DNA from: a virus
IMG/VR virus record: IMGVR_UViG_3300048999_000341
Span: 1 to 30,016 of that record
Length of the DNA: 30,016 bases
Direction: 5' to 3' (one strand)
A program made the translations under genes and the position numbers. Position 1 is the stretch's first letter, and every line of letters starts with the position of its first letter. The notes beneath the pieces were generated by a model that did not search any database, was not told the origin of the DNA, and saw only the letters and a list, made by a program, of their open reading frames with translations. Shown here one piece after another: positions 7,742 through 15,308 of this stretch.

Positions 7742-10681
7742 TCAGCCTCGCCGTGCCTTCCGTGCGTTGGACTTGTTGACCAGCCGTGCGATACCGGCAC
7801 CGTCGACAGACATTCGCGCGCCGTCCAAGGCGGCCAGAACCCCGGCAGTCACTGCGTCCGTGAGCGCCACGAGGTCCACGCCCCGGCCGGCTGAACCGTC
7901 GGAACCACCGAGCACTGGCGCGCCACGGCTTACTCCTCCTCTGCCGGGCGGCGTCGTGATCGAGCCGGACACATCGAGGGGCAGCGAGTTCGTGAACCGG
8001 GAGAGGTAGTCACGGATCTCGGGTTCGCCCTCACTCAGTCCGGCGAGCAGACCGCGCATGATCAACCGGCCGTTGCCCGAGAGCAGGATGCGGTCCCGGG
8101 CGGGTGGGCCTTTCCACTGGGTGATCCAGCCAGTCAGCTGGCCGAGTTTGTCTTTCACCCAGCCGAATCCGGCGGAGATGCCGTCAACCAGGCCCCGGAT
8201 GATGTTGCGGCCTGCGTTCAGCAGCAGTCCGCCGAGGTCACCGAGCGCGCCCAGGATGCGGCCGGGCAGGCTGGCGAACCAGGAGAGCAGACCGCCGATT
8301 CCGTCGGAGACGACGCCGGAGATCGCGCCCCAGATTCCGCCGAGCAAGTTCTTGATCCCGGACCAGGCCTTGTTCCAGTCGCCGGTGATCAGTCCCATGA
8401 CGAGGTCAATCACACCCTGGATTGCCTGCATAGCACCGGAAATCACCGCGACGATCGCGGTGAAGATCGGCTGGACGAAGTCGAACAGGGTCTGAATGAT
8501 CGGGATCAGGAACTGCGCGATCTGCGTTATCAGCGGCGCGATGGCCGACACCAGCGACGCGAACAGGCCCGCGGCCTGCACGATGATCGGCAGTAGCGAG
8601 GTGATCAGGCCGAGCAGCGGCGGCAGCAGCGCGGACACCAGCTGCAAGATCGGCGGCAGGATCGGCAGCAGGGCCGTCACGATCGACAGGAACGCCGAGG
8701 CGAGCGGCGGAATCACCGGCAGCAGCGCCGAGAGAATCTGACCCGCGATCTGTCCGAGCAGCGTCCCCACCTCGGTCAGTACCGGAGTCGCCGTCTGCAA
8801 AGCCGAACCGACAACCTCGGCAAGCTGCTGAATCACCTGCACGATCACCGGCAGCACGGGCATGACGGCGTTCAGCGCGGCCAGGAGCACCGACGTGAAC
8901 AGCCCGGACAGCGCGGAGATCACCGGCATCACAGCCGATAGCGCTTGCAGCAACGCTCCGCCGAGCTGGGCGATCAACGGCGACAACGCGGTCATCAGCT
9001 CGCCGAGCACGGGAGCGACGAGTTGAATCGCCTGCACGAGCAGCCCACCGAACCCAGAGATCAGCGGCGCAAGCGTCTGCGCGAGCTGGACCAGCGCAGG
9101 CGTCAGCGTGGTGACCGCACCCCCGAGTGCGCTGCCGAGCTGGCCGACCAGAGTGGTGACCACCGGGGCAAGCGCCGCCACGATGGGCGCCAGCGCGGCC
9201 GCGGCCGGCACCAGCACCGCAGCCAGCGCCTGCGCGGCGGCACCGGCCACCGGTGCCAACGCCGCCAGAACCTGACCGAGCGGCGCGAGCGCTGGAGCCA
9301 GTGCGGCAAAGGCTTGCCCGATCATCGGCCCGAGCTGGCTGATCGCCGGAGCGATCGATGTCACGATGACCTGGCCGAGCGCTGCCAGCACCGGCAGCAG
9401 TCCCGCGCCGATCGCGTGTAAGCCGCCGAAGATCTGCACCAACGCGGTCGCGCCCTGCGCGGACTGTACGAACGCGGCGATCTGCCCGGTGATCGCGACC
9501 AGGGTGGACAGCAGCCCGCCGCCGCCGGTGTTCGCGGCGGAGAACACCGCGTACAAGATCTGGCCGAGGTTGCGCAGGATCGTGACCAGATCCCCGATAG
9601 CCGACAGCCCGGCCGAGATCCATTCCCGTAGTTGCCCGGTCTGGCGCGCCGTGGAGATGAAGTCCGCGAAGCGCTGGGCACCGTCCGCGAGCCCAGAGGC
9701 AAATCCGGGCAGGAACTCCGCGCCGACCGCCGCGATGTCCCGGAGTGCTTGCAGGAACGGCTGCACCCCGGCTGACGCTGCTCGCACGGACACACCGGTG
9801 CTATCCAGAATCGTGCGGACGTCATCGACGGTGCGACCCTCACGGGCAAACGCGGCGAGTCCGCCCGCTCCGACGTTGAGCCCGTCCGCGATGCCGCCCA
9901 GCTCGGTGCGCAGCATCGGAAGGTACGTCCGGGCCAGCCCGGTGATCTCTGTTGCCAACCCCGCAAACAGACGTTGCTGAACTTCCTGCCGCAGCCCGGT
10001 CAGTTCCGGGCGGAGCGCGCGGACCGCGTTCGCAGCAGCTGCCATGGCGGGCGGGAATGCGGCCACGGCCTGCGCGTACTTAGCCGGGTCGCTTTCCTTG
10101 AGCGCGTCGGCGAACCCGGAGACGCCGAGCTTGAGCGTGGCGATCGCCGCAGCCGCGGCAAGGCCGGCCGCCGGAACCACCAGCAGGGCGCCGGACGCGG
10201 TCGCCGCCGCCGAGCCAACGCCGCCGAGCACGGTCACGGCCTGGCCGACGGCGGCGGCCATCGCCCCGTACTTGAGCACCGCCGCGCCGACGGACAGCGT
10301 CATGCGCGTGAACTGCACGGTGGTGCGGTTGAGACCGTCGTCCAGCTCTCCGAGGCCGCGCACGGTCGAGCCGATCGACTTGTCGGCCACGGCCTTGATC
10401 GAGACCGACTTGCCCGACAGCTCGCGCACGAGCCGCTGAAACCGGGTCTCGGCCGGGACCGCGTCCAGCTCGGCCAGCAGCCGCACGGCGCTGTCGTTGC
10501 CTTCCCGAGCGGCGGCCCGGATCTGCTCCCTGAGCAGGGCCGTCTGAACCTGCGCGGTGAGGGTGATGGCGGGCGCTGTGCGCTCGTTCTGCCGAACCTG
10601 GTTGCGGATCTCCCGGCCGAGGCCTTGCAGGGTGGGCAGGAGCTTAAAGAAGGCGTGACCGATCGTCGCCACGGACGTCAC
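7742..10681 (-). CDS. Tape measure protein
   Basis: A 979-aa protein that sets tail length and is ejected into the host during infection. It is extremely Ala/Leu/Ile-rich, with long hydrophobic helical tracts (about 125-200, and a low-complexity zone about 400-800 made of repeated APxLxxL-type units). The C-terminal part (about 800-930) has the usual tape measure ending with repeated Gly/Trp segments (IKNLLGGIWGAISG, then WFASLPGRIL) and a linker WKGPPARDRILL. It follows the tail assembly chaperone genes and precedes the distal tail gene. It starts with GTG at 10681; a second GTG at 10672 has the purine run GGGGGTGA better placed and may be the true start. The family is secure from size, composition and position. 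Confidence 0.93.
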   Translation of the reverse strand: MTSVATIGHAFFKLLPTLQGLGREIRNQVRQNERTAPAITLTAQVQTALLREQIRAAAREGNDSAVRLLAELDAVPAETRFQRLVRELSGKSVSIKAVADKSIGSTVRGLGELDDGLNRTTVQFTRMTLSVGAAVLKYGAMAAAVGQAVTVLGGVGSAAATASGALLVVPAAGLAAAAAIATLKLGVSGFADALKESDPAKYAQAVAAFPPAMAAAANAVRALRPELTGLRQEVQQRLFAGLATEITGLARTYLPMLRTELGGIADGLNVGAGGLAAFAREGRTVDDVRTILDSTGVSVRAASAGVQPFLQALRDIAAVGAEFLPGFASGLADGAQRFADFISTARQTGQLREWISAGLSAIGDLVTILRNLGQILYAVFSAANTGGGGLLSTLVAITGQIAAFVQSAQGATALVQIFGGLHAIGAGLLPVLAALGQVIVTSIAPAISQLGPMIGQAFAALAPALAPLGQVLAALAPVAGAAAQALAAVLVPAAAALAPIVAALAPVVTTLVGQLGSALGGAVTTLTPALVQLAQTLAPLISGFGGLLVQAIQLVAPVLGELMTALSPLIAQLGGALLQALSAVMPVISALSGLFTSVLLAALNAVMPVLPVIVQVIQQLAEVVGSALQTATPVLTEVGTLLGQIAGQILSALLPVIPPLASAFLSIVTALLPILPPILQLVSALLPPLLGLITSLLPIIVQAAGLFASLVSAIAPLITQIAQFLIPIIQTLFDFVQPIFTAIVAVISGAMQAIQGVIDLVMGLITGDWNKAWSGIKNLLGGIWGAISGVVSDGIGGLLSWFASLPGRILGALGDLGGLLLNAGRNIIRGLVDGISAGFGWVKDKLGQLTGWITQWKGPPARDRILLSGNGRLIMRGLLAGLSEGEPEIRDYLSRFTNSLPLDVSGSITTPPGRGGVSRGAPVLGGSDGSAGRGVDLVALTDAVTAGVLAALDGARMSVDGAGIARLVNKSNARKARRG

Positions 10682-10768
10682 CCCCGCCCGGACTACCCGA
10701 TGAAGACGAATGTGCCGCGCAGAGCACTTGCAGGAGTCGAAGCTCCTTGAGACTCTGAGCGGGCGCCG

Positions 10769-10806
10769 GTCGCCTAGACCCTGCGTTTGTCGCCTAGACC
10801 CCGCGA
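10769..10806 (-). repeat. Two direct repeats with a 20-bp period between tail chaperone and tape measure
   Basis: The segment GTCGCCTAGACCCTGCG (10770-10786) recurs as GTCGCCTAGACCCCGCG (10790-10806), one mismatch in 17 bases and exactly 20 bp apart. It lies in the 133-nt gap before the tape measure gene. Its role is unknown; it may be a protein-binding pair, an RNA element in the leader of the tape measure mRNA, or a slippage duplication. Confidence 0.7.
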
Positions 10807-10814
10807 CCTGGCCA

Positions 10815-11231
10815 CTAAGACCTCATCCACACGGCAATCTCCCGCAGGGACTTCAGCTCGGGTTCGCCGATGCCGGCCGAGGCCGGGCTGACAGGCGGGG
10901 CGCTGGCCGTGGCGCTGAACGCCTCCATCGGATCGGCGAGTTGCGCTTCGGGGATCTCCTGGCCCAGTGCGGCGGCGACGGTCGCCCACAGGGCGGTGAT
11001 CCGCCGTTCGGTGACCGACGCGAGTATTTCCGCGCGGGTCCAGCCGCCGCGTGGGTCGAGCACGCGCCAGACGGCGGCGTCGTCGGGCAGGTGGGTCACC
11101 AGCGCGCACACCCGCCGGTAGGACAGGCTGCCCCGGTAGAGGTCGAGCAGGTCGACCCCGTACCGGAGCATGTCCGTTTCCAGGGCTTCGGCGGTCGCCT
11201 CCTCCGCGAGGAGCAAGGCGACCGCTATTGG
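10815..11231 (-). CDS. Tail assembly chaperone, frameshifted C-terminal part (GT-type)
   Basis: Encodes the 138-residue 'T' extension produced when ribosomes slip -1 at the G GGA AAC signal near the end of the preceding frame. The product is then a fusion of about 229 aa (91 residues from the first frame plus 138). In siphoviruses the short and fused proteins together load the tape measure protein during tail assembly. The extension is helical (EEATAEALETDMLRYGVDL) with the aromatic/basic SLSYRRVCALVTHL and WTRAEILASVTERRITALW, as in other actinophage chaperones of this type. Independent initiation is unlikely: the only early start is a TTG at 11216 with no ribosome-binding site, and the frame remains open back to the slip site. 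It ends 133 nt before the tape measure gene. Confidence 0.88.
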   Translation of the reverse strand, partial: PIAVALLLAEEATAEALETDMLRYGVDLLDLYRGSLSYRRVCALVTHLPDDAAVWRVLDPRGGWTRAEILASVTERRITALWATVAAALGQEIPEAQLADPMEAFSATASAPPVSPASAGIGEPELKSLREIAVWMRS

Positions 11232-11503
11232 TTTCCCCGGCCCAGCTCCTTCATGACCGCGGCGGAGAAGTCCTCGGCGTCCGCCGCCGTCGCGGCCAGG
11301 CCGCGCCAGGTTACGTACTGGTCGGTGCCAAGGATGAGCTTCAGCGCGGTGAGGTGCTTGCCCTCTTCCTCTGCCTCAAGCGCTTCAAGCGGGAAGTCAT
11401 CCGCGCTCGGCAGGACGAAACGCTTGCTGCGCCATGTCACTGTGTGGCCAGGCTCAGGCGAGCTGGGCTTGCCGACGGTTTCGGCGCGCTGGCGACTACT
11501 CAT
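11225..11503 (-). CDS. Tail assembly chaperone, short form (G-type)
   Basis: A 92-aa acidic protein ending in KELGRGNQ; the last four codons contain the -1 slippery heptamer. The middle carries an acidic helix (PLEALEAEEEGKHLTALKLI) as in other chaperones that bind the tape measure. I placed the start at the ATG at 11503. The frame is open back to a TTG at 11560, but those codons are AT-rich and belong to the inserted cargo DNA. Unusually for this position, no good ribosome-binding site precedes the ATG (TTATCAGAAAATG). The normal intergenic distance from the major tail gene has been broken by an inserted protease gene and its promoter region, so expression of this gene may depend on sequence brought in by the insert. 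Confidence 0.83.
   Translation of the reverse strand: MSSRQRAETVGKPSSPEPGHTVTWRSKRFVLPSADDFPLEALEAEEEGKHLTALKLILGTDQYVTWRGLAATAADAEDFSAAVMKELGRGNQ
11231..11237 (-). promoter_or_regulatory. Programmed -1 ribosomal frameshift site G GGA AAC
   Basis: On the minus strand the short chaperone frame reads CGG GGA AAC CAA TAG. The heptamer G GGA AAC fits the X XXY YYZ slippery pattern exactly in the zero frame, 6 nt before the stop. A slip by one base back continues as CCA ATA GCG GTC GCC TTG, which is the frame of the second chaperone part. Lambda uses the related GGGAAAG at the same gene pair. Confidence 0.9.
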
Positions 11504-11711
11504 TTTCTGATAAGTCCATTCGGCTGATTGACAACTACTTTGAGTACGTGTTTGGGCCAAATGTATGAACCCGTGAGATTTTGTTGCATCGGGTTAGCAA
11601 TTAGTTCTAGCTTTCAAAGTGGCATCGGGGATGGGTCGCCATGGTCGTCAGATTTCGCAAGGCCGCGCGGACTCCCTGGCCATTTCAATACGCAATTTTA
11701 AGAGGGGAAGA
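11504..11711. other. AT-rich insertion boundary carrying the protease upstream region
   Basis: About 200 bases of clearly lower G+C than the phage genes around it separate the chaperone start from the protease start. It contains a TTGACA at 11528-11533, but no convincing -10 box at 16-19 bp, and a run of AT-rich words (TTAGCAATTAG and others). I read it as the imported promoter and leader of the rightward protease gene, with the promoter position not resolved. Confidence 0.45.
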
Positions 11712-12989
11712 GTGCCCAGAATGCGTATTTCACGAAGATCTAGATGGTTGCCCACGTTTTTCGTAGCATTGCTCGCCACAGTGGGGGTCACCGCGCCAGC
11801 CATGGCCGCCGACCGCCTTGGCGGCTCGGACATCCTGGCCAACAGTGGCAACCTGTCGAGAGCGGGCAGTACCCTGGTGCCTTCACCGGCCCCGAAGGGA
11901 AGGTCCGCCATGGCCCCGTCTCCCGACCTCCGAGCTCTCGCCACAGCGATCCGCGACCAGGGAAAGCGAAGCCACCCCGACGGCTTCGTTCAGGCAGCCT
12001 TTTCGGACAATGGCGACACGTTGACGGTGTTCTGGCATGGAGATGTCCCGACGGGTATTGCCGCATTGGCGGCCAACTCGGCCAACCCCACCCAAGTTCA
12101 CTTCACGCAAGTTCCCTACACGCTCGCCCAATTGCGAGCCGAATCGAAGCGAATCTCCCTTGAGTACCCGTATGTTGCCTCAGCGGGACCTAGGTCTGAC
12201 TACACGGGGATCGAAGTCAAGATCAACCAGGCCAAGAAGTCTGCTAGTGCGGCTGAAATCGAGAGCAGCATGCCAGTAGACATCACATCAGGAGGAGGTG
12301 GTTGGGTCCCTTTAGTTCGTTATAACGATGCGGCCCCCTTCTCAGGAGGAACATGGATAAGTAACCCTGATTCGGGATTCGATTGCTCGACCGGATTCGC
12401 GATGACAACCACAACCGGAAGTCAAGCGATCAGCACCGCTAGGCACTGCTCCACGGCGGGTGCACCAAACTGGATGAACCCAGGCCACAATCGCATCTAC
12501 GGCACCGAGTTGCGATCGAATGCTCAAATAGACTCTATGCTGCTCTCTGGTCAATCCTACAAGGGGTGGGTTTACGTCGGAAACTGGGACAGCCCATACG
12601 GAGTTCCTGTGCATGGATGGAGCGATCCCTTTGTCGGGGACTTCACATGCGACGACGGTGGCCTCAGCGGTGAAGTATGCGGTGCGAAGGTAACGGCAAC
12701 GGACACATTCGCCGATGGGACCGGCCCCGGATACATCACCGATGTCACTGGAACCCACGATTTCGGCAGTTCAGGTGGCGGTGACAGCGGCGGGCCGAAC
12801 TATATTGCCGACGCCAACGGTGGAGTCATTGCGGCTGGTCAGATCACCTCGGGCCTTATTGAAAGCGAGGTAGATGCGTGTTCTCCGGGCGCTGTTCCAG
12901 CCGCTGGCCGCACTTGCTACCTTGTCGTGTTCCATTCAAATATTGAAGCTATTGACGATGCGCTGCTGGCGCACCCCATGACTGGCTAG
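11712..12989 (+). CDS. Secreted S1-family (trypsin-like) serine protease, phage cargo gene
   Basis: Exported endopeptidase precursor. The N-terminus is a classic signal peptide: basic RISRRSR, a hydrophobic core LPTFFVALLATVGVT, and an APAMA|A cleavage motif. A propeptide-like region of about 150 residues follows, then a chymotrypsin-fold domain with all three catalytic residues: His in STARHC (about 245), Asp in AQIDSML (about 274) and Ser in GGGDSGGPN (about 359). Cysteines flanking these sites fit disulfides. The start is a GTG close behind AGAGGGG; an ATG at 11721 is the alternative. It reads opposite to the late operon between major tail and chaperone genes and has lower G+C, so it is probably a lysogeny-expressed moron. 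It might also be an envelope-active virion or lysis factor, but the signal peptide argues for export by the host. Confidence 0.9.
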   Translation: MPRMRISRRSRWLPTFFVALLATVGVTAPAMAADRLGGSDILANSGNLSRAGSTLVPSPAPKGRSAMAPSPDLRALATAIRDQGKRSHPDGFVQAAFSDNGDTLTVFWHGDVPTGIAALAANSANPTQVHFTQVPYTLAQLRAESKRISLEYPYVASAGPRSDYTGIEVKINQAKKSASAAEIESSMPVDITSGGGGWVPLVRYNDAAPFSGGTWISNPDSGFDCSTGFAMTTTTGSQAISTARHCSTAGAPNWMNPGHNRIYGTELRSNAQIDSMLLSGQSYKGWVYVGNWDSPYGVPVHGWSDPFVGDFTCDDGGLSGEVCGAKVTATDTFADGTGPGYITDVTGTHDFGSSGGGDSGGPNYIADANGGVIAAGQITSGLIESEVDACSPGAVPAAGRTCYLVVFHSNIEAIDDALLAHPMTG

Positions 12990-13004
12990 CATTCGAATCT
13001 GAGT

Positions 13005-13048
13005 GGGGCTGCTGGTCATCGCGTCGCGGTGTCCAGCAGTTCCGCCCC
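13005..13048 (+). terminator. Terminator of the protease gene
   Basis: CTGCTGG (13009-13015) pairs with CCAGCAG (13033-13039), extended by GGGG (13005-13008) with CCCC (13045-13048) across a small bulge. It lies 15 nt after the protease stop and just outside the convergent end of the major tail gene, so it would block rightward read-through into the late operon. Confidence 0.5.
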
Positions 13049-13057
13049 ATGACCGCG

Positions 13058-13711
13058 TCACGGCTCCGACTGGCTCCCTGTGCCACCAAAGGCGCCACCT
13101 GTAAGTGCGGTTGGCGGCGATCCCGCGAATAGGACTGCGGGGTCGTTGGTCAGCCAGACCGCGATATATGTTTTGCCCGATGGCGGAGCTAGTGCAGAAA
13201 ACGTCATGCCCCAGCGGGCTTCCTGCGTCCTGGAGAACTGCGATTCCTCGGTTTCGGAAACCTCGGCGCGTGGGAGGTACAGTCGATGGCTGTAGACCTC
13301 GTCGTCGGAGACGACGTCGGTCCAGTCGACACAGAGCGCACGGATGTCACTCTTGGGGATCGAGCTGATTTCGGCCCGGTAGTTCTTCGGCGTTCCGGTG
13401 CCGACGGCAGCGAACTTCATGCCTCCGAAGTAGGCGGAGAGGACTTCGCCCTTGGTCTCCTGGAACACCGACGCCACAGTGAGTTCCTGGGACTTGTAGA
13501 TGTAGCGGGCCGGAGTCAGCTGCTGCCAGTGCTCGGTGCCTTCCTTCTCCACCTTGCGGGCCAACGTGGTGCCGTCCGGAGTGGACAGACCGAGGCCGGT
13601 CCAAGCCGCTGTCAGCGGGCTCGTGGCGTCGGGTGGTTCCGGAGTGTCCGGTACAGCAAGTGACACCTCACCGGTGCCGGGCACACGCACTAGCGCGCTG
13701 TTCATTGCCAT
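13058..13711 (-). CDS. Major tail protein
   Basis: A 217-aa tail tube subunit. The sequence is beta-rich with WTGLGLSTPDGTTL near the start, a central ELTVASVFQETKGEVLSAYF and a late RAEVSETEESQFSRTQEARW, the usual pattern of siphovirus tail tube proteins. The C-terminus is a flexible Gly/Ser tail. I chose the ATG at 13711, with GGAGG about 11 nt upstream; the frame also opens at a TTG six codons earlier that lies inside that ribosome-binding site. It lies between the tail terminator and the chaperones, as in canonical tail modules, although the protease cargo separates it from the chaperones here. The identification rests on position and overall pattern rather than on a single motif. Confidence 0.82.
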   Translation of the reverse strand: MAMNSALVRVPGTGEVSLAVPDTPEPPDATSPLTAAWTGLGLSTPDGTTLARKVEKEGTEHWQQLTPARYIYKSQELTVASVFQETKGEVLSAYFGGMKFAAVGTGTPKNYRAEISSIPKSDIRALCVDWTDVVSDDEVYSHRLYLPRAEVSETEESQFSRTQEARWGMTFSALAPPSGKTYIAVWLTNDPAVLFAGSPPTALTGGAFGGTGSQSEP

Positions 13712-13735
13712 GTAAGGAAAGACCTCCAAGCCGGG

Positions 13736-14173
13736 TCAGGCGAGCGGTGATGCCCGGTACGGTGTCCGGGCGTAAGTGGTGAGGCTGGCTGTCGCCAGCG
13801 GTTCGGCCGTGTAGGGGTCGATACCGGCAATCGGCGCGGCAACAGGTTCGCCGCGCAGCAGCGCCCCTGCCGGCTGCGGCGAGCACAGGAGGCCGAGCGC
13901 GATCCCGGCGAGCCGCTTCGCGGTGTGAGCGTCGCGGTGCCAGCAGGTCAGCCGGATGACCGCGCGCTGGACGGCGGGCCAGTCCCACCCGTGTCCGTCC
14001 TCCGCGACCAGAAGCCACGGCAGGGACGGTGGTCCTCCGTCGTGGCCGCGCCCGGTCTCGGTGGAGACCTTCACCTGTGCGGCGGCCGGATCGGTCACGG
14101 CGGTGAGCTGGACGCGCAGGCGCCGAACGATCAGCTCGGCCACGTCGAGCGGGACCGGTGGGAGCGGGCTCAC
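13736..14173 (-). CDS. Tail terminator-like protein
   Basis: A 145-aa protein expected to cap the tail tube and join it to the head. It begins with a helical segment (PLDVAELIVRRLRVQL) and has a strand/loop core with WLLVAEDGHGWDWPAVQRAVIRL and a second helix AHTAKRLAGIALGLL, matching the alpha/beta layout of tail terminator and minor tail U-type proteins. Its GTG start overlaps the preceding stop by 4 nt (GTGA), so translation is coupled. It precedes the major tail gene by 24 nt. I infer the function from order (connectors, terminator, tail tube) and from size. Confidence 0.72.
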   Translation of the reverse strand: MSPLPPVPLDVAELIVRRLRVQLTAVTDPAAAQVKVSTETGRGHDGGPPSLPWLLVAEDGHGWDWPAVQRAVIRLTCWHRDAHTAKRLAGIALGLLCSPQPAGALLRGEPVAAPIAGIDPYTAEPLATASLTTYARTPYRASPLA

Positions 14174-14493
14174 CCGACGTCGCCGGGGTCGAGACCGGTC
14201 ACTTCGAACCCGTTGGCTTCGGCAGCTCGCTTGAGCACGCCGTGCCAGGCTTCCATGCCGACACCAGCCGCGTGCGGGATCGCGACCGTAGCGGAAACCC
14301 GGTCGGTGGGCGGCTCGGTGATGACCTCCACCGGCAGCACCTCACCGTCGATGACGCGGTGCCCCTGCGCGCTGGCGGTGTCGGCCACCCGCTGCGCGGC
14401 CGCGCGCACGGCCTCGGCGACTTCCGGGGAGTTCAGTAGCTCCCGCGCGCCGTCCGAGTCGATCGTGATTCCGAAGATGCTGGGTAGCGCCAG
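14170..14493 (-). CDS. HK97 gp10-like head-tail joining protein
   Basis: A protein of about 107 aa with helical VAEAVRAAAQRVADTA at the start, then strands around EVLPVEVITEP and DRVSATVAIPH, and a final AWHGVLKRAAEANGFE. This is the pattern of gp10-type completion proteins. The usual ATG/GTG search gives only a truncated start at 14409 inside the first helix. The frame continues to a CTG at 14493 placed 3 nt after the preceding stop with GGAGG 7-8 nt upstream, which restores a full N-terminus. I therefore propose a CTG start. It is coupled to the tail terminator by a 4-nt overlap. Confidence 0.7.
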   Translation of the reverse strand: MALPSIFGITIDSDGARELLNSPEVAEAVRAAAQRVADTASAQGHRVIDGEVLPVEVITEPPTDRVSATVAIPHAAGVGMEAWHGVLKRAAEANGFEVTGLDPGDVG

Positions 14494-14496
14494 GGG

Positions 14497-14856
14497 TCAG
14501 CCCTCCGTGTGGGTCAGGACGGTTTCGTAGTGCAGGAAGCCCGGTCGGGGCTCGAACCGGGCAGGTTCCCCCTCGACGGCGAACGTGCGGCCGTCGAAAA
14601 GAACGCGCTCACGGGCGTGGATCTGCTCGGTGGTCAGCAGCCACCAGGCCCCAGTGACCGCGACGCGCCCTGGGAACGAGTAGGTGCCGCCACTGCGGGC
14701 GGCTTCGCGCGGCAGCAGGAGGCCGGCCACGGCGCGCCGGGGCGCCTCTGGTCCGTAGTCCAGGGCCGGGGCTGGGTTGTCGTAGACGTCGGGCACCTCC
14801 CGGGGCGTGATGACGATCAGCTGATGTGGCAGGTTCAGAGCGGCGGCTCCTCCCAT
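14497..14856 (-). CDS. Head-tail stopper-like protein
   Basis: A protein of about 119 aa expected to close the portal-adaptor channel. It is beta-rich, with LPHQLIVITPREVPDVY, a loop, then SFPGRVAVTGAWWLLTTEQ and VLFDGRTFAVEGEP, matching small head-closure proteins in composition and size. The start is uncertain. The ATG at 14856 overlaps the adaptor gene by 22 nt but lies upstream of the strong GGGAGGAG. A CTG at 14838 is 8 nt downstream of that ribosome-binding site and may be the real start. The open frame runs on to 15114, but the translation there is out-of-frame Arg/Pro noise. Confidence 0.72.
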   Translation of the reverse strand: MGGAAALNLPHQLIVITPREVPDVYDNPAPALDYGPEAPRRAVAGLLLPREAARSGGTYSFPGRVAVTGAWWLLTTEQIHARERVLFDGRTFAVEGEPARFEPRPGFLHYETVLTHTEG

Positions 14857-15308
14857 GGGAACGGCTCGGTCTGCTGGCCGTCCGGCCCGAGGACGGGCAG
14901 CGTGACGGGACCGAGGTCGTCGGGTTCGGCCGCGTATGGAGTCCGGACCGAGCGCAGGCCGCTGCGGCGGGCCAGTCGCCGCAGGGTCTTGTGGTCGTGC
15001 TCGGTGAGGTAGACCCCAGACGTGGCGTCGTCGCCGTAGCGGTAGGTGTATTGGCCTGCGGTTTCGGAGCTGAAGCCCTCGGGGTTGCGCACCGCTCGGC
15101 CCGCCGCCTGGCACACGATGGTGACGACGGCGGGCGGGACGGTCGGGGTGAGCAGCGCGGGCGGCAGCTCGGCGCGCACCAGGTTCGACGCGTCGACCAG
15201 CGCGGTCAGGGCGCGGGCTTCGGCGTCGGAACCGGTGAGGGTGATCCCCGGGCGAGCTTTCAGCTGGGCGAGGGTCGCCAGCGGGGCCGGCTCCGCGGCT
15301 TCGGTCAC
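14835..15308 (-). CDS. Head-tail connector (adaptor-like) protein
   Basis: A 157-aa protein that is mainly helical: APLATLAQLKARPGI, then DAEARALTALVDASNLVRAEL and AVVTIVCQAAGRAVRNPEGF. This is the signature layout of phage head-tail adaptors that bind the portal, including the N-PEGF turn seen in many actinophage adaptors. It ends with an acidic Pro-rich tail. The GTG start overlaps the coat protein stop by 4 nt (GTGA). Immediately downstream come the stopper and gp10-like genes, so the three form a connector cassette. Confidence 0.82.
   Translation of the reverse strand: MTEAAEPAPLATLAQLKARPGITLTGSDAEARALTALVDASNLVRAELPPALLTPTVPPAVVTIVCQAAGRAVRNPEGFSSETAGQYTYRYGDDATSGVYLTEHDHKTLRRLARRSGLRSVRTPYAAEPDDLGPVTLPVLGPDGQQTEPFPWEEPPL

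Noticed and set aside
8406-9623. 405-aa minus-strand ORF inside the tape measure gene
   Set aside because: Same strand but another frame of the tape measure gene; composition is Arg/Ala/Asp noise typical of a repeated GC-rich template.
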